Source: an uncultured Collinsella sp.
Lineage (GTDB): Bacteria > Actinomycetota > Coriobacteriia > Coriobacteriales > Coriobacteriaceae
DNA length: 64,000 nucleotides
Direction of reading: 5' to 3'
Assembly: GCA_934647195.1 (NCBI GenBank)
Contig: CAKUFD010000003.1
Location: 1 to 64,000 of the forward strand
Position numbers and translations under genes: made by a program. The notes under the pieces were generated by a model. That model ran no database searches, was not told the origin of the DNA, and saw only the letters and a list, made by a program, of their open reading frames with translations. Shown piece after piece: positions 61,981-64,000 of this stretch (position 1 is its first letter; every line of letters begins with the position of its first letter).

Positions 61981-62046
61981 CGACAAGTTACTTTGCAGAG
62001 CCCCGTGAATCTCTGTTAAGACACGTAATGTACATGGAGGAGTCAA

Positions 62047-62490
62047 GTGATTCAGAAATCGACTCACTACGCCAAGCAGGGCGAGGTCCAGCGCAACTGG
62101 GTTCTCGTCGATGCCGAGGGTGCTGTTCTGGGCCGTCTGGCCACTCAGGTCGCAATGATCCTGCGCGGTAAGAACAAGCCTCAGTTCACCCCCAACTCTG
62201 ACTGCGGTGACTTCGTGGTTGTCATCAATGCCGACAAGGTCCAGCTTACCGGCAACAAGACCAACCAGAAGGTCTACTACCGTCACACCGGCTACAATGG
62301 CGGCCTCAAGGCCGAGACCTTCGTTGAGGCCATGGAGAAGCACCCTGAGCAGGTCATCGAGCGCGCCGTCCGCGGCATGCTTCCCAAGACCACGCTTGGC
62401 CGTCAGCAGCTCAAGAAGCTGAAGGTCTACGCTGGTGCCGAGCACCCGCATGCTGCTCAGAACCCGACCAAGATTGACCTGGAGGCTTAA
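62047..62490 (+). CDS. rplM: 50S ribosomal protein L13
   Basis: The 147-aa protein is L13, an early assembly protein of the large subunit. Family blocks are [51 protein letters not shown], and [20 protein letters not shown] followed by [14 protein letters not shown]. The start is GTG at 62047, with GGAGGAG about six bases upstream. It is followed two bases later by rpsI, the usual pairing. Confidence 0.98.
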   Translation: MIQKSTHYAKQGEVQRNWVLVDAEGAVLGRLATQVAMILRGKNKPQFTPNSDCGDFVVVINADKVQLTGNKTNQKVYYRHTGYNGGLKAETFVEAMEKHPEQVIERAVRGMLPKTTLGRQQLKKLKVYAGAEHPHAAQNPTKIDLEA

Positions 62491-62492
62491 AG

Positions 62493-62888
62493 ATGGCTGA
62501 GAACACCGTTGTTTATTACGGCACCGGCCGTCGTAAGAACGCCGTTGCCCGCGTCCGTCTCGTTCCCGGTACCGGCAAGGTCACCGTCAACAAGCGTGAT
62601 GCCGAGGAGTACTTTGGCCGCAAGCAGCTGGTCGAGGACGCTCTCGCTCCCTTCAAGGTTACCGATACCCTCGGTTCCTTCGATGTCATCGCCCTTCTTG
62701 ATGGCGGCGGCATCTCCGGCCAGTCCGGCGCCCTTCGTCTGGGCATCGCTCGCGCTCTTCTGAACGCTGGCGATTACCGTGCCGACCTCAAGAAGGCCGG
62801 CTTCCTGACCCGCGATGCTCGCGTGGTCGAGCGCAAGAAGTACGGTCTGAAGAAGGCCCGTCGCGCTCCGCAGTTCTCCAAGCGCTAA
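62493..62888 (+). CDS. rpsI: 30S ribosomal protein S9
   Basis: The 131-aa protein is S9, whose C-terminal tail reaches the P-site tRNA. It shows [16 protein letters not shown] at the start, [19 protein letters not shown] in the middle, and the conserved end RRAPQFSKR. It begins two bases after rplM, with the ribosome binding site GGAGG inside the end of rplM. A strong terminator follows. Confidence 0.98.
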   Translation: MAENTVVYYGTGRRKNAVARVRLVPGTGKVTVNKRDAEEYFGRKQLVEDALAPFKVTDTLGSFDVIALLDGGGISGQSGALRLGIARALLNAGDYRADLKKAGFLTRDARVVERKKYGLKKARRAPQFSKR

Positions 62889-62913
62889 GCATTTCGTCTG
62901 GTATTTGGAATCA

Positions 62914-62953
62914 AAACGGAGTCTGCCGCATGTTCGGCGGGCTCCGTTTTTTC
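62914..62953 (+). terminator. Terminator after rpsI
   Basis: ACGGAG-TCTGCCG and CGGCGG-GCTCCGT pair across a short loop (about 62917-62947), ending in a run of six T. Strong intrinsic terminator. Confidence 0.85.
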
Positions 62954-63000
62954 ATGCCGCTGGGTTGTGGTCAGCGCATTCGCATTAAATTGCTTTGTTA

Positions 63001-63028
63001 TTGACACTTTTTGATATTTTGTTTAAAT
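63001..63028 (+). promoter_or_regulatory. Promoter of the PTS IIA gene
   Basis: A perfect -35 TTGACA (63001-63006) and a -10 TTAAAT (63023-63028) have 16-base spacing, in an AT-rich stretch. The leader to the ATG at 63089 is about 55 bases. Confidence 0.65.
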
Positions 63029-63088
63029 CGGACGTGCTTAGCGTTACGATAATGTCTGCGCGCTATAACGCGTACGACAAGGAGGATC

Positions 63089-63586
63089 ATGCTGAGTGGG
63101 CTTTTCAAGACTTTTGGCATGCGAGGCAAACGTAACACCTTGCTCTCGCCGCTTGCGGGTAAGGTGATTCCTCTTTCCGAGGTGAATGACCATACCTTTG
63201 CCGCCGGGCTTTTGGGTCAAGGCGTTGCCATCGAGCCCACGGGCAACCATGTGGTCGCTCCTTCCGATTCGAAAATCGAGGCGATTTTCCCCACCGGCCA
63301 TGCCGTGGCGCTTCATACCAATGAGGGCATGGATGTTCTCATTCATGTGGGTCTTGACACCGACCGTCTGGATGGGAAGTATTTTCGCGTCTGCACTTCT
63401 ATTGGGCAGAACGTGAAAAAGGGTCAGGTGCTTATCGAGTTTGACCGCCAAGCTATCAAAGATGCCGGCTTTGACGTCACTGCTCCGATCTTGATTTGCA
63501 ACTCCATTGAGTTTTCCAGCATCAAGGGTAACGTCGGAAGCACCGTTTCTGAGCTTGACGAGCTTATTACCGCTCGCGAGAGGTAA
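63089..63586 (+). CDS. PTS glucose-type IIA protein
   Basis: The 165-aa protein is a stand-alone EIIA of the glucose family, which accepts phosphate from HPr and passes it to a sugar-specific IIB. The two active-site histidines are 15 residues apart (H71 in TGHAVAL, H86 in DVLIHVGLD), as in E. coli Crr. The family start SPLAGKVIPLSEV and the C-terminal ITPIL-like block (TAPILICNSIEF) are present. AAGGAGG precedes the ATG at 63089. It lies before nagB, so it may serve amino-sugar uptake as well as glucose. Confidence 0.95.
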   Translation: MLSGLFKTFGMRGKRNTLLSPLAGKVIPLSEVNDHTFAAGLLGQGVAIEPTGNHVVAPSDSKIEAIFPTGHAVALHTNEGMDVLIHVGLDTDRLDGKYFRVCTSIGQNVKKGQVLIEFDRQAIKDAGFDVTAPILICNSIEFSSIKGNVGSTVSELDELITARER

Positions 63587-63665
63587 CTCAAGAAAAGACC
63601 ACTACAGCCTCTATTTAGCGGTATGCTTTTGAGGGTTTGGTACTGGTCTTTGAAAGGGGCCTTTC

Positions 63666-64000
63666 ATGATTAAGATCGTTCGCGCTCGCGATTATAAGGA
63701 CATGAGCCGTAAGGCTGCTAACATCATTTCCGCTCAGGTTATCCTGAAGCCCGACTGCGTTTTGGGCCTTGCGACGGGCGATTCTCCCATTGGCACTTAC
63801 GATCAGCTCATCGACTGGTACAAGAAGGGCGATGTTGACTTCTCTCAGGTCAGCACCTATAACCTCGACGAGTACTTCGGCATCGCGGATGACGATCCCC
63901 AGAGCTATCACTACTTCATGAACAAGCACTTCTTCGATCACATCAACATCGATCCCAAGAACGTGCATGTTCCCGCTGGCTCCAACACCGATGTCGATGA
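63666..64000 (+). CDS. nagB: Glucosamine-6-phosphate deaminase (5' part)
   Basis: The first 111 codons are visible and the gene runs off the window. NagB converts glucosamine-6-phosphate to fructose-6-phosphate and ammonia. Family blocks are seen: VLGLATGDSPIGTYDQLIDW (usual motif ATGSTP, here Asp for Ser and Ser for Thr), TYNLDEYFGI with the catalytic Asp region, and SYHYFMNKHFFDHIN. GAAAGGGGCC precedes the ATG at 63666. It lies 79 bases after the IIA gene on the same strand. Confidence 0.93.
   Translation, partial: MIKIVRARDYKDMSRKAANIISAQVILKPDCVLGLATGDSPIGTYDQLIDWYKKGDVDFSQVSTYNLDEYFGIADDDPQSYHYFMNKHFFDHINIDPKNVHVPAGSNTDVD

Overview
The window looks like a chromosomal segment of a gut Coriobacteriia (Actinomycetota), most likely Collinsella or a close relative. 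Pointers are the fairly high GC, strong AGGAG-type ribosome binding sites, a GatCAB amidotransferase operon, several LuxR-type regulators with membrane-embedded N-termini, a mixture of PTS and ABC sugar uptake, twin-arginine lipoproteins and LPXTG surface proteins. The genus is inferred from family content; no marker was compared. I see no rRNA, no tRNA, no CRISPR array, no phage and no intact insertion sequence. One tmRNA gene is present.

Layout. 1-14 kb: the tail of an unknown gene, two LuxR-type regulators around agmatine deiminase, a GNAT acetyltransferase, DAHP synthase, a zinc-ribbon/leucine-rich membrane protein, an MFS-luxS pair, the gatCAB operon, a TetR regulator and a small membrane protein. 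14-25 kb: an AraC regulator divergent from two half-ABC exporters, followed by a DUF6110-type small protein and a P1B-like ATPase, then a convergent MacB/FtsX-type ABC exporter with an operator-like palindrome. 25-30 kb: a LysR regulator divergent from an SDR-MFS-Gfo/Idh/MocA catabolic operon. 30-40.5 kb: a galactose regulon, with galM-galK-galT on the minus strand, a LacI-type regulator, and mglB-mglA-mglC on the plus strand. The same 14-base operator-like word lies in front of both arms. 41-47 kb: a patatin-like lipase and a GntR-controlled mannose-family PTS (IIB, fused IIC-IID) with a SIS-domain deglycase-like enzyme, a set-up suited to uptake and cleavage of a phosphorylated sugar-amine. 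47-51 kb: tmRNA and an amino-acid ABC transporter. 51-62 kb: two large LPXTG proteins (a metallophosphoesterase with LamG-like domains and a VWA/pilin-repeat adhesin) and a 12-TM LuxR regulator. 62-64 kb: rplM-rpsI, a glucose-type PTS IIA and the start of nagB.

The most unusual points are these. (1) The MglB-like galactose-binding protein appears to be a natural circular permutation: the family's N-terminal strand-helix-strand unit sits at the C-terminus, with nearly all sugar-binding residues kept. (2) Its permease partner MglC carries an extra N-terminal coiled-coil of about 215 residues. (3) An intergenic palindromic element is built from a GAGTGGCGG core repeated at exact 29-bp spacing. 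It occurs twice with identical geometry, 9.4 kb apart, plus one reduced copy. (4) A related family of bidirectional terminator hairpins sits at three convergent gene junctions. (5) The PTS IIC and IID subunits are fused in one protein. All functional statements come from reading motifs; no database search was run.
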